A stretch of DNA of 34,497 nucleotides from an uncultured Coriobacteriaceae bacterium (GCA_902780305.1 CACZFB010000016.1:1-34497), one strand, 5' to 3'. Numbered from the stretch's first letter, positions 1 through 8,051 are shown. Numbers and translations are program-made. Notes: a model not told the origin generated them from the letters alone.

Positions 1-933
1 GAAGTCCAGGTCGACGTAGGTGCGCAGGGAGGCGAACGCCTCCGAGCTCGTCCAGTAGGGCCCGACCCGCCGGCGCTTGCAGGCGCGCATCACCGAGTAG
101 GGCGCGTAGGCGCGCACGATCCTCCGCTCGTTCGAGCCCTTGTCCACGTAGGGCAGCTCGTAGCCGTCGTACCAGCGGCGGAGCTCCTCCATGTCCATGT
201 GGTGCCGCTCGGCCAGCGCCTCCACCTCGGCCTCCGTGAGGCCCACGTAGGGGGCGTAGTCGTCCGGCGCCAGCACCGTGTACTCGTCGAAGTCGGACAG
301 CGCCGACTGCGTGCCGTAGCGCACGATGGGGAGTATCCCCGTCATGTAGCACGCGGCGACGGCATCCGGCGTGAAGGTCGCGTTCTTGAACAGCAGGCGG
401 AGGAAGTAGACCCAGTCCTCCTGGGACGCCCTGGAGCGCCGCTCGCGCAGCGGCGCGTCCCACTCGTCGATCACGAAGACGAAGCGCCGGCCCGTGGCGG
501 CCACCACGTCGGCGAGGGCCGAGACGAGCTCCAGCGAGGGGTCGGGGCTGCCCTCGCCGGCGCTGTGGCAGAGCACCCTCAGCTCGGGGAGCAGCGCGTC
601 CCTCACCACGGCGGCCACGTCGCCCGCGCCGCGGAACGCCGTCATGTCCAGGTGGACCACGTTGTAGGCGTTGAGGTGCTCCTCGAAGCCCGGGTCGCGG
701 GAGATGTCGAGCCCCTCGAGGAGAGCGCGCGAGTCGGCGCCGCACGTGTAGTAGGCCACCAGCGACTCCGCGGCGAAGGTCTTGCCGAACCGGCGCGGGC
801 GCGTGGAGCACACGAGCTTGTTCGGCGTGCCGACGACGGCGTTCACGAGGGCGATGAGCCCGGTCTTGTCGACGTACTCCCCAGAGAGTATCCCGGCGAA
901 CCCCGCGTTGCCCGGGTTCACGTACATGCCCAT
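1..933 (-). CDS. AAA-ATPase-like family protein (PF09820 type), C-terminus cut by window edge
   Basis: The reading frame is open from a start at 933 to the left edge, giving 311 codons without a stop. The start ATG is preceded by AGGAGG at 5-nt spacing; a second Met lies two codons in. The protein begins MGMYVNPGNAGFAGI and has the family's N-terminal layout: a YVDKTGLI segment near residue 20, then a degenerate P-loop STRPRRFGKT near residues 43-52, and a Walker-B-like FVFVIDEWDAPLR near residue 172. This is the pattern of the AAA-ATPase-like/PD-(D/E)XK family common in gut anaerobes. The usual C-terminal nuclease-like domain would lie outside the window. Cellular role is unknown for the family; a mobile or defence-related role is only conjecture. 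Confidence 0.85.
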   Translation of the reverse strand, partial: MGMYVNPGNAGFAGILSGEYVDKTGLIALVNAVVGTPNKLVCSTRPRRFGKTFAAESLVAYYTCGADSRALLEGLDISRDPGFEEHLNAYNVVHLDMTAFRGAGDVAAVVRDALLPELRVLCHSAGEGSPDPSLELVSALADVVAATGRRFVFVIDEWDAPLRERRSRASQEDWVYFLRLLFKNATFTPDAVAACYMTGILPIVRYGTQSALSDFDEYTVLAPDDYAPYVGLTEAEVEALAERHHMDMEELRRWYDGYELPYVDKGSNERRIVRAYAPYSVMRACKRRRVGPYWTSSEAFASLRTYVDLDF

Positions 934-1008
934 GGCGTCCTCCTCACTCGTCCTTGTCTCTCCCATGGTAGCACGGGAGGGCCCAGCCGCCGGCGAGACG
1001 GTCTCTAT

Positions 1009-1203
1009 CTGAGAAAAGGGGTTTGGCCCCTTGTCTCAGGGTACGAGCGCAACATTAAGTGCGAAGATTCTCCGCGCACCCGCGGAGCCCTTACAAGGCG
1101 CACGGCCCGTCTACCTGCGTAAAGTATGTACTTTACCGATCTTCGCACTTAATGTGGCGTACGGTGTCCGCTTGGTAAGAGGTGCCAAACCCCTTTTCTC
1201 AGT
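1009..1203. repeat. Nested inverted-repeat element, MITE-like, built from palindrome families A and B
   Basis: The left end (1009-1039) is a family A palindrome (arm CTGAGAAAAGGGG, loop TTTGG, one mismatch). The right end (1184-1202) is the right half of the same palindrome. Inside are 17-bp inverted repeats at 1052-1068 and 1139-1155 (ACATTAAGTGCGAAGAT and its complement), a hairpin CTCCGCG/CGCGGAG (1070-1087) and an 18-bp palindrome GTAAAGTA/TACTTTAC (1119-1136). Bases 1166-1186 also resemble the family B arm. No transposase is encoded. A non-autonomous element is an inference from the structure. Confidence 0.6.
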
Positions 1204-1243
1204 TTGGTCCGCGCAGGCAAGGGTAGGGCTGACTGTGCAGGCT

Positions 1244-1448
1244 GGGGCGCCCCTGCCTGCGGCGGCATTGCAAAGGCGCAGGTAGACGGCACGCCCTCGC
1301 GAATCGGCAGTTAGGATCCCCCTTGCCTGTACAGCTTGGGGCGCCCCTGCCTGCGGCGGCATTGCAAAGGTGCAGGTAGGCGGCACGCCCTCACGAATCG
1401 GCAGTTAGGATCCCCCTTGCCTGTACAGCTTGGGGCGCCCTTGCCTGC
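1244..1448. repeat. 94-bp tandem repeat, 2.2 copies
   Basis: The units start at 1244, 1338 and 1432, each with GGGGCGCC(C)CTTGCC or a close variant. The first two full units differ at only three of 94 positions by my comparison; the third is a short partial copy. The unit has no clear coding potential and its function is unknown. Confidence 0.85.
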
Positions 1449-1480
1449 TGGAGGGGATTTGGTCTCCTTCCCCATTTGCT

Positions 1481-1539
1481 GCGAGGGTGGCACGCGGGGA
1501 CACACCCCGAAGAGGTGTGTCCCCGCGTGCCACCCTCGC
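1481..1539. terminator. 26-bp perfect-stem hairpin just downstream of the surface-protein gene
   Basis: Arms 1481-1506 and 1514-1539 are exact complements (core GGTGGCACGCGGGGACACAC) with a 7-nt loop CCGAAGA. The hairpin begins 15 nt after the stop of the minus-strand gene at 1555, where a transcript end is expected. It has no U-tract, so it may act as an RNA 3'-end stabiliser or as a repeat rather than a classical intrinsic terminator. Confidence 0.6.
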
Positions 1540-1554
1540 CGTTGCGTTCCGTGG

Positions 1555-3414
1555 CTACTTCTTGGCGAAGGCCTTGGCGTACGCCTGCGTCGCGCCCTGG
1601 AAGTCGGCCGCGGGCGCGGGGGCGTCCTTTTCGACCAGGACCACCTGGACCGCCTCGACGCGGCGGCTCATGCCCTGCGTGCCGGCCTCATCGCCGTTCT
1701 TGGCCCAGGCCATCCAGCCGTAGCGCTGGACGTGAACGCGGTAGTACACGTCGTACTTGCTCTCCATGTCGCCCCAGAGCTGTATCTGCACGGCCTCGAG
1801 CCTGCGGCTCTTGCCCTCGGTGCCGGAGAGCCCGCCGTCGCACACGAAGGCCTTCTCCCAGCCCTTGCGCTGCACGTGGCCGCGGTACTCGATGCCGCCG
1901 GTCTCGCTGGCGCCGGGGACGGTGAGGCGGAGCGACTCCATGCGCAGAGACTTTCCGGTGGTGCCGGCGATCGCGCCTCCGGAGACGGCCGCGAGGGTGC
2001 CCTTCCTCTGCACGTGCGCCGTCACGCTCACGGGTGGGACCTCGGCGGGCGCGGGCTCGTCCTTCTTCGCGATGGTCGAGGTCACCTTCTGCGGCTCGCT
2101 GTCGTTGTGGTTGGCGTCGCCGACGACCTTGTACCAGACGTAGTAGGTTCCGGCTTCGGTTTTTGCCGGGATGTATGTGGTATAGAGGTTATCAGAAGGA
2201 GCTGTGTTCTCCGTGGTCACAGCATACTTCATGATGTAACCGGTCGGAAGCGCGGTCGTCGGTGTATTGATCAACTGGATCGGACTGCCAGTATAAGTCA
2301 TGCCGCTACCCGTCTTTGCGGAAACCTCGCTCATGACCTGCAGAACTACAAGCCTGTCCTCAGCGTCGGTCAGCTTCTTCAGGGTTTCAGCGGAAACCTT
2401 GGCCTTCTGGTCATCGGTCAGGGCGTTGTAAGCTGCCCGTGCCGCTTCAATAGCATTCTTGTTAGCAGTGGTCACTTCATTGGCTGCCGGAAGGTTGTTA
2501 ATTGTATCGCTTACACCATTCGCGGCTGCTGTGTCAGCTTCTTCTTTTTTCTCTGCTGTGGTCTTCACTGCATTCGCGGCGGTTTCCGCATTGCTCTTCG
2601 CGGTCGTTACGTCGTCGATCGTCGTCGCGTTGTCGATGGCGGTCTTGCCGTCCGCGATCGCCTGCGTCAGCGTCGTCCAGTCATCCGCGTCGTAGTCGGC
2701 CTCGGTCTTGCCGGCGAGCAGCGTGTCAAGGTCGGCCTTGGCGACTGTCTTGGCATCCGCCAGCTCCACTTCCGCCCGTTTGGTTGTATCTACATACTCG
2801 CAGACTGTGCAGGTAAAGCGTGCGTCGCCGGTATCGCCATATGTATGCGTTGCTTTTGCCGCACCCGTTTCATTCAGGCAAGCATCCGATGCACCCTCGC
2901 CTGTACAGGCGTGCCAGTGGTATGTAGCGTCATGTGACCATGCTGTAGCCCATGTGTGAGTGTGGGCTTCATCATAATAAATCGCAATTGAGTTAAGTTT
3001 GACACCTGCAGCACTTGATGAAGAAACTGTCAGTTTGGCACTGTTTATCCCGGTAATTGTATTGCTCCCATTATAAGTGCCGGGTGATGCTGATAATGTG
3101 TTGCTATTCTGCGACAAAGATTTATAGCTCCAAACCACCTTTGTCATGACTGTTTCGTCAAGTGACGAAACAGTCATCGGTCCGAAACTGTTAATTTGTG
3201 CACCATTATCATTTATATAACAAAAGCCGCCGAGAGTGACTTTAAAATGGGTTCCCGTAGCGGTTTGATTCTCGCTATCCTTTTCACCAATCAGAGAAAT
3301 AGTCTCTGATTTCTCAGCTGCATACGCCGTCAAACTCATCCCCGGCACCAGCCCGACGACCATCGCCAGCGTGAGCAAAAAGCTCAGCAGCTTTCTCCCT
3401 GTTTTCTGTTTCAT
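1555..3414 (-). CDS. Secreted surface protein with FIVAR-like segment and C-terminal ChW repeats; compositionally chimeric
   Basis: The protein has 619 residues. ATG at 3414 follows AAGGAGG at 7-nt spacing. Residues 1-32 are a typical Sec signal peptide (MKQKTGRKLLSFLLTL, cleavage after AYA). Next come a beta-rich region, a His/Cys-containing HTHTWATAWSHDATYHWHAC stretch, a FIVAR-like helical segment (DYDADDWTTLTQAI) near residues 235-300, a coiled-coil-like part, an Ig-like segment, and three ChW repeats (clostridial hydrophobic-W, PF07538) at about 462-595 with the GHVQRKGWEKAF pattern. The first repeat lacks the W. No sortase motif or C-terminal membrane anchor is visible. The signal-peptide half is far more AT-rich (40% GC over 2941-3000) than the ChW end (70% over 1621-1680). 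An adhesion or cell-envelope role is inferred. Confidence 0.8.
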   Translation of the reverse strand: MKQKTGRKLLSFLLTLAMVVGLVPGMSLTAYAAEKSETISLIGEKDSENQTATGTHFKVTLGGFCYINDNGAQINSFGPMTVSSLDETVMTKVVWSYKSLSQNSNTLSASPGTYNGSNTITGINSAKLTVSSSSAAGVKLNSIAIYYDEAHTHTWATAWSHDATYHWHACTGEGASDACLNETGAAKATHTYGDTGDARFTCTVCEYVDTTKRAEVELADAKTVAKADLDTLLAGKTEADYDADDWTTLTQAIADGKTAIDNATTIDDVTTAKSNAETAANAVKTTAEKKEEADTAAANGVSDTINNLPAANEVTTANKNAIEAARAAYNALTDDQKAKVSAETLKKLTDAEDRLVVLQVMSEVSAKTGSGMTYTGSPIQLINTPTTALPTGYIMKYAVTTENTAPSDNLYTTYIPAKTEAGTYYVWYKVVGDANHNDSEPQKVTSTIAKKDEPAPAEVPPVSVTAHVQRKGTLAAVSGGAIAGTTGKSLRMESLRLTVPGASETGGIEYRGHVQRKGWEKAFVCDGGLSGTEGKSRRLEAVQIQLWGDMESKYDVYYRVHVQRYGWMAWAKNGDEAGTQGMSRRVEAVQVVLVEKDAPAPAADFQGATQAYAKAFAKK

Positions 3415-3449
3415 GTTAAATTCCTCCTTGTGATTTATTCTTTGTATGA

Positions 3450-3830
<381 letters not shown>

Positions 3831-3865
3831 TGAGGCGAGCGGGTCACTCCCCTGAGGGAGATTCC

Positions 3866-4945
3866 TTACCCCAGTGTCTCGTTGGCCCTCATCCCCAACG
3901 CGGTGAGCCGGTACCTCTGATTCCTGCTGCGGGGCTTGTCGGGGATGGTCATCTCGACCAGGCCGGCGTCGATGGCCTTGCGCAGGTAGCGCTGCCTGAA
4001 GCTCTTTGCGTCCGAGAGCCCCAGCAGGCTCCTGAGCTCGCGGGCGTCGAGCTCCTTGCCGCCGAGCGCTGCGAGGAGCCTTCTGACTTGGGGGGTAACT
4101 TGGGGGGTAGACGGGACGTTCGAGTCATCGTCAGGCAGCCAAGGAACATCCCTTTCGACATCCCGCGCGTACTCCTCAACGGTCTGCGAGAGGGCGTCGA
4201 TGAGCTCGTCGGTCATAAACCCACAGAACCGTTCCGAGGCACCCGATTCCTGCGACTCCCTCAAGGCCTCTATGTATTGCACCTTGTGGTCGCTGCGCAC
4301 GGCCGTGGGAACAACCCCGCCCTCCATCTGGACGAGGTTCATCACCAGCCGCGCGACTCTGCCGTTCCCGTCGGACCATGGATGAATCGTCACGAGCCTG
4401 AAGTGCGCCTCGAACGACAGGTCGTATATGTCCGGGGCAAGCATGGAGCCCATGCTCGCAAGGCGCTCGTTGAGCCATGCGGTGAAGTCGTTCGTCCTCG
4501 GCCCCACCTTCTCCCAGGAGAGGTAGGACCTTCCCCCACGCCCCACGCTCACGTCCTGCAATCTGAGGTCTCCCTTCGTCTCGTCGCACTCGCCATGTGG
4601 AGTCCGATAGAGCGCCCCCGTGTTGCGCATGACCAACGAAGAGAATGCCTTGAGCAGGGGGAGCGTGATCTCGGTCCTTGCGGCAGCTATCTCCTCGGCT
4701 GCCTCGTAGGCCCTTTTGAGGTCGAGGTTCATCAGCTGCTCGGCGACCGACCTCCCGACGGGTGGAAGACCGTAGTCGAACATGACCGTGTTCTCTTCCA
4801 CGGTCACGGTAGAGCCCTCTATGGCGGTCGAGTGGGTGATGATCGAGTAGAGGTGGAGCTTTCCGTAGTTGACCTGACGACCGATGCCAAGGCAATCGAA
4901 CTCATCAAGCAGCCTCTCCAGACGCATCCTGCGCTGTTCCTCCAT
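3866..4945 (-). CDS. Fic family protein (putative AMPylase) with N-terminal inhibitory motif and C-terminal winged helix
   Basis: The protein has 359 residues from ATG at 4945, with GGAGG about 10 nt upstream. The Fic core reads HPWSDGNGRVAR (188-199), matching HxFx(D/E)GNGRxxR except W in place of the usual F; the catalytic His188 and the GNGR anion loop are intact. STAIEG (39-44) fits the (S/T)xxxE(G/N) inhibitory helix motif placed N-terminally, as in class II Fic proteins that are autoinhibited. The last ~70 residues (after VTPQVRRLLAAL) look like a winged-helix domain. Fic enzymes usually transfer AMP from ATP to a target protein; the target here is unknown. No antitoxin gene is adjacent, consistent with a built-in inhibitor. 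Confidence 0.9.
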   Translation of the reverse strand: MEEQRRMRLERLLDEFDCLGIGRQVNYGKLHLYSIITHSTAIEGSTVTVEENTVMFDYGLPPVGRSVAEQLMNLDLKRAYEAAEEIAAARTEITLPLLKAFSSLVMRNTGALYRTPHGECDETKGDLRLQDVSVGRGGRSYLSWEKVGPRTNDFTAWLNERLASMGSMLAPDIYDLSFEAHFRLVTIHPWSDGNGRVARLVMNLVQMEGGVVPTAVRSDHKVQYIEALRESQESGASERFCGFMTDELIDALSQTVEEYARDVERDVPWLPDDDSNVPSTPQVTPQVRRLLAALGGKELDARELRSLLGLSDAKSFRQRYLRKAIDAGLVEMTIPDKPRSRNQRYRLTALGMRANETLG

Positions 4946-5176
4946 GGTCCCAGGCCCTCCCTACCGTCTTTCGAGTGCTTTTACCCTAAGCGACCAATAC
5001 ACGTTCCTCCCGCACCGCAGCCTGACATCCCTGCACTTCCTGGAGGCGATTCGCGTTGAGCCAACATCCCGTTAGACCGTCCATATTGCAGACGGTGGAC
5101 ACCGCCGTCAGCCAGCTCATCGCCGAAAGCCGATGCATAGGCATGCTCGACGCGCATCGGTTGTTTCCTGGGTTCC

Positions 5177-5207
5177 CTGAGAAAAGGGGCCAAACCCCTT
5201 TTCTCAG
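5177..5207. repeat. Family A palindrome (copy 2)
   Basis: A perfect hairpin: arm CTGAGAAAAGGGG, 5-nt loop CCAAA, complementary arm. It starts 10 nt after the stop of the minus-strand VOC gene at 5218, so it probably marks that transcript's 3' end. There is no U-run beyond the TTTT within the arm. Confidence 0.85.
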
Positions 5208-5217
5208 TTCGGCGCGC

Positions 5218-5589
5218 TTAGTGCTTGAGGTGCTCCACCAAGCTGAACGAGAAGCCAGTCGGAGAGTACATACCGATGGACTTCGAGGACGAGTCGGTGG
5301 CATCTCCCTGCGAGGAGGCTGTAAAGCCGTGGCTCTCCAGCAGCTTCTTTGCCTCGTCAAAATCATCGACGTTCATGCGAATCGTCATCATGTCACGTTC
5401 GACACCTGGAGCTGCGACGATGTCCACGTAGAAGCCGTTCGCGTCTTTCATCCGCGTGCTGGTAGTGTCCTCGCGCCCGTCGAGCTCACCTTTCTTGTGA
5501 CGCCGCGCAAAGCCAAGCGCCTCAAAAAGCTTAATGGTGTTCTCCGGATCCGCCGATACGATAAGCGGGTTGAACGATGTAATCTTCAT
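5218..5589 (-). CDS. VOC superfamily (glyoxalase/bleomycin-resistance-like) protein
   Basis: The protein has 123 residues from ATG at 5589, with AAGGGG at 7-nt spacing. The start MKITSFNPLIVSADPENTIKLFEALGF is the classic first beta-alpha-beta unit of a VOC domain, and DANGFYVDIVAAP and GMYSPTGFSFSLVEH fill the later strands. The length fits a single VOC module, which normally dimerises to form a metal-binding cavity. The substrate cannot be read from the sequence. A family A palindrome lies on each side: one after the stop and one upstream of the promoter. Confidence 0.85.
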   Translation of the reverse strand: MKITSFNPLIVSADPENTIKLFEALGFARRHKKGELDGREDTTSTRMKDANGFYVDIVAAPGVERDMMTIRMNVDDFDEAKKLLESHGFTASSQGDATDSSSKSIGMYSPTGFSFSLVEHLKH

Positions 5590-5625
5590 GGCATAGCCCC
5601 TTCATCCAAAGTATTAACAGTACGT

Positions 5626-5631
5626 ATTATC
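5626..5631 (-). promoter_or_regulatory. Probable -10 element for the VOC gene, 6 nt from a family A palindrome
   Basis: The minus strand reads GATAAT (within CTATGATAATACG), 36 nt upstream of the VOC start. With a standard 17-nt spacer the -35 site would fall inside the palindrome at 5638-5666, where no TTGACA-like hexamer is visible. Confidence 0.45.
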
Positions 5632-5637
5632 ATAGAC

Positions 5638-5666
5638 TGAGAAAAGGGGTTTGGCCCCTTTTCTCA
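5638..5666. repeat. Family A palindrome (copy 3), overlapping the GH2 stop codon
   Basis: A perfect 12-bp stem (TGAGAAAAGGGG) with loop TTTGG. On the minus strand the first three bases of the element, TGA, are the stop codon of the GH2 gene, so the element begins exactly where translation ends. On its other side it lies 6 nt from the VOC -10. Confidence 0.9.
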
Positions 5667-7496
5667 CAACTTGTTGACCCGGCGGTCGTAGGTGAGCAGG
5701 CCGTTGGTCTCCTCCTCGACGTCGGAGAGCTGCGTGTACACGTAACCCGACAGGCCGTCGGCCTCCAAAGCATCCATTGTGGCCAACAGCTCACTCAGCG
5801 ACGCCTTCCACGCATCCTGGTCGTCGTAGTCGTCGTACCCGTACGACGTGGGCACCGCCGAATGCCCCTCCACCGAGAACACCAGCCCACCGAACTCGTC
5901 GATTACGAACGCCCGTGACCGCGACTGCCACGGCAGCGTGTGGGCATCCTTGTACACGCGCATGCCGCGGAAGTAGTTGTGCACGGCAAAGAAGTCACCG
6001 GCGCCCTGGTCGTACCAGCCGCTCGTGGCCACATACGGCCGCGAGTCGTCCACCGCGCGCAGTGCCTCGCACATCTCCGCCGACGAGAACTGCCCCCAGG
6101 ACTCGTTGAACACGACCCACTGACAAATGCAGGGATGGCCCGAGAGCATGCGCACGGCCTCGCGCGCGGTCTGTATCCACTCGGTGCGGTACGCCTCGTC
6201 ACCAGCGCCCATGCGCTCCCAATGCCTTGGCTTGGTGTCGCGCAGCGTGGTCCAGCTGCGGCGCACCAGCGTGGGGATGTTAACGGACACCCACTCCCCC
6301 GGGGCATCTCCACCGCTCACCATGTCTTGGCACACGAGCATGCCCAGCCGATCGCAGTGCCAGTACCAGCGCCGCGACTCGATCTTAATGTGCTTGCGCA
6401 GCATGTTGAATCCCGCGGCGCGCGCTGCAGCGATGTCGAACACGAGCGCGTCGTCCGCGGGCGCCGTCATAAGGCTATCGGGCCAGTAGCCCTGATCCAG
6501 GAGCCCGCGCAGGAAGAAGGGCTTGTGGTTGAGGCAGAAACGCGGTACCCCCGAATCGTCGAGCTCCACGCCCACCGTCCTAAACGCGCAGTAGCTCGCC
6601 ACCTCATCCAAGCCGTAGGCGACGCGCACCGAATAGAGCACGGGGTTTTCCGGACTCCACAGGAGCGGCTTCTCCGCGCGCAGCTGCAGGGTCGTCGTAC
6701 CTTCGGTGGCGGCGCAATCGGCACTTGCCACGAGCTCGCCCGAAGGGGCAAACAGGTCCACGGCAAGAACATCGCCCAGACCGCTTACCTCGGCCTCCAC
6801 CACCAGCACGCCCTTGTCGGCGTCGGGTCGCAGGCGAACGTCCGCCAGGTGGCCTTGGGGCACCCGCTCGAGCCAGACCGTCTGCCAAATGCCGCTCTGC
6901 GCCGTGTACCACATGTTTGCCCGGTGCAGGCGCTGCTTGCCACGCAGCTGCGTGCCGGTGTCGCTGGGATCGAACACGCACAGCTCAACGGTGTTCTGGC
7001 CTTCGCGCACAGCACCCGAGACGTCAAAGGAGAACGGCAGATAGCCTCCCACGTGCTCCCCCACACGCTCGCCGTTTACGTAGCAGGCGCAGGCGTAGTC
7101 GACGGCCTCGAAGTTGAGCAGCACGGCTTGCGACTCGTCCACGGCGTCCAGCGCGAAGGTACGCCTATACCAGAGCAGCTGGTGGGGCAGCAGCTGCCTT
7201 CCCACGCCCGAGAGCGCCGCCTCGGGTGAGAAGGGCACGCAGATGTTGCCGTCCCACACCTTGGGGGGACGGGCCACACGCCACACGTTGGACGCCTCGC
7301 TGCTCTCCACGATGGCGTACTCCCAGATGCCATTGAGGCAGGTCCAGTCCTTGCGGCGCATGTGCGGACGTGGATACGAGTCCAACACGTGGTCGGTGTC
7401 CAGTGCATCGCCCCAAACGGTGGTGAGCGGTGCGAGGGTTACGTCCTCAGCCTCGCCGGGCCGTGCGGCAAGCACTCGTTTGATGTCCAGATCCAT
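5664..7496 (-). CDS. Glycoside hydrolase family 2 protein (beta-galactosidase/beta-glucuronidase-like)
   Basis: The protein has 610 residues from ATG at 7496, with AAGGAG at 6-nt spacing. The order is a sugar-binding jelly-roll domain (about 45-210, with WYRRTFAL and GYLPFSFDV), an immunoglobulin-like domain (about 215-310, ending in LLWSPENPVLYSV) and a TIM barrel (about 315-610). The acid/base Glu465 sits in VVFNESWGQF and the nucleophile candidate Glu534 in VIDEFGGLVF, so the catalytic pair is intact. There is no signal peptide, so the enzyme is probably cytoplasmic and acts on imported glycosides; the sugar specificity is not readable. It lies 16 nt downstream of the ArsC/Spx-like gene and is probably cotranscribed with it. 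Its stop codon comes from a palindromic repeat. Confidence 0.92.
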   Translation of the reverse strand: MDLDIKRVLAARPGEAEDVTLAPLTTVWGDALDTDHVLDSYPRPHMRRKDWTCLNGIWEYAIVESSEASNVWRVARPPKVWDGNICVPFSPEAALSGVGRQLLPHQLLWYRRTFALDAVDESQAVLLNFEAVDYACACYVNGERVGEHVGGYLPFSFDVSGAVREGQNTVELCVFDPSDTGTQLRGKQRLHRANMWYTAQSGIWQTVWLERVPQGHLADVRLRPDADKGVLVVEAEVSGLGDVLAVDLFAPSGELVASADCAATEGTTTLQLRAEKPLLWSPENPVLYSVRVAYGLDEVASYCAFRTVGVELDDSGVPRFCLNHKPFFLRGLLDQGYWPDSLMTAPADDALVFDIAAARAAGFNMLRKHIKIESRRWYWHCDRLGMLVCQDMVSGGDAPGEWVSVNIPTLVRRSWTTLRDTKPRHWERMGAGDEAYRTEWIQTAREAVRMLSGHPCICQWVVFNESWGQFSSAEMCEALRAVDDSRPYVATSGWYDQGAGDFFAVHNYFRGMRVYKDAHTLPWQSRSRAFVIDEFGGLVFSVEGHSAVPTSYGYDDYDDQDAWKASLSELLATMDALEADGLSGYVYTQLSDVEEETNGLLTYDRRVNKL

Positions 7497-7512
7497 GGTT
7501 CACTCCTTCGGG

Positions 7513-7884
7513 TTAGCCCAAGAGCCGACCGGCCCACTGCTCCTCATTGAAGCCTACCAAACAAAATCCCTCGCCCACGACGACGGGCCGCTTTACCAGC
7601 ATGCCGTCCTCGGCGAGCAGGGCGATGCACTCGTCCTCCGTGATTCCTGCGGCAAAGCGGTCCTTCATCCCCAGCTCGCGATAGCGCTTGCCACTCGTAT
7701 TGAAGAACCGCCGCACGGGAAGGTCGCTCGCAACAATCCACGCGCGCAGCTCGTCGGCGCTGGGGTTCTGCTCGACGATGTGGCGATCCACGTACGCCAC
7801 CTCATGCTCGTCGAGCCACTTCTTCGCCTTGCGACACGTCGAGCACCGCGGATACTCCACAAACAGAACCGAACCCTGTGCCAT
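7513..7884 (-). CDS. ArsC/Spx-family thioredoxin-fold protein
   Basis: The protein has 123 residues from ATG at 7884, with AGGAGG at 6-nt spacing. The N-terminus VLFVEYPRCSTCRKAKKWLDE has the CxxC motif of the arsenate reductase/Spx fold. RFFNTSGKRYRELGMKD and the C-terminal GMLVKRPVVV also follow the family. The second Cys makes a redox or Spx/MgsR-like role as plausible as true arsenate reduction, and no ars operon genes are nearby. It leads a probable two-gene operon with the GH2 enzyme and is divergent from the membrane protein gene at 8096. Confidence 0.85.
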   Translation of the reverse strand: MAQGSVLFVEYPRCSTCRKAKKWLDEHEVAYVDRHIVEQNPSADELRAWIVASDLPVRRFFNTSGKRYRELGMKDRFAAGITEDECIALLAEDGMLVKRPVVVGEGFCLVGFNEEQWAGRLLG

Positions 7885-7920
7885 CGCAAACCTCCTGACG
7901 TAGTCGTTCTTGTTGTTGCC

Positions 7921-7931
7921 ATTCTAGCGCA
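7921..7931 (-). promoter_or_regulatory. Probable -10 region of the ArsC/Spx-like operon
   Basis: The minus strand reads TGCGCTAGAAT, about 37 nt upstream of the start at 7884. The same 11-mer occurs in the opposite orientation ahead of the divergent gene at 8096. No clear -35 hexamer is visible. Confidence 0.45.
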
Positions 7932-7970
7932 CGTAGGGCAAGGGGGCGTGTTTGCCGGTTGACCGCGGTG

Positions 7971-8048
7971 ATGCTGTCCGTTTGGGAAGAGGTACCCTTT
8001 GGACATGCGCGCATGTCCAAAGGGTACCTCTTCCCAAACGGACAGCAT
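7971..8048. repeat. Perfect 78-bp palindrome with no loop (family B copy 1)
   Basis: The 39-bp arms 7971-8009 and 8010-8048 are exact reverse complements by base-by-base check, with core CCGTTTGGGAAGAGGT followed by ACCCTTTGGACATGCG. It sits between two divergent promoters and ends 8 nt before the -10 of the gene at 8096. A perfect uninterrupted palindrome of this size is unusual because cruciform-cleaving nucleases normally select against it. Confidence 0.97.
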
Positions 8049-8051
8049 GCC

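Larger units (their letters stand above)
934..1554. other. Gene-free repeat block between the AAA-ATPase-like gene and the surface protein
   Basis: About 620 bases with no convincing gene. The block holds a nested inverted repeat (1009-1203), a 94-bp tandem repeat (1244-1448) and a 26-bp-stem hairpin (1481-1539), each listed separately. Open frames crossing it have no ribosome binding site and no recognisable protein motif. Confidence 0.7.

Noticed and set aside
1244..1448. CRISPR array
   Set aside because: The 94-bp unit is conserved along its whole length and no spacer is separable.
1336..2937. Long plus-strand open frame opposite the surface-protein gene
   Set aside because: It is antisense to a gene with a signal peptide, ribosome binding site and ChW repeats; open antisense frames are common in GC-rich DNA.
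4946..5217. Small genes between the Fic and VOC genes
   Set aside because: Several short frames exist on both strands but none has a binding site or recognisable motif; apart from the family A hairpin nothing is seen.
5056..5640. 194-codon plus-strand frame opposite the VOC gene
   Set aside because: It crosses a palindromic repeat and is antisense to a clear VOC domain protein.
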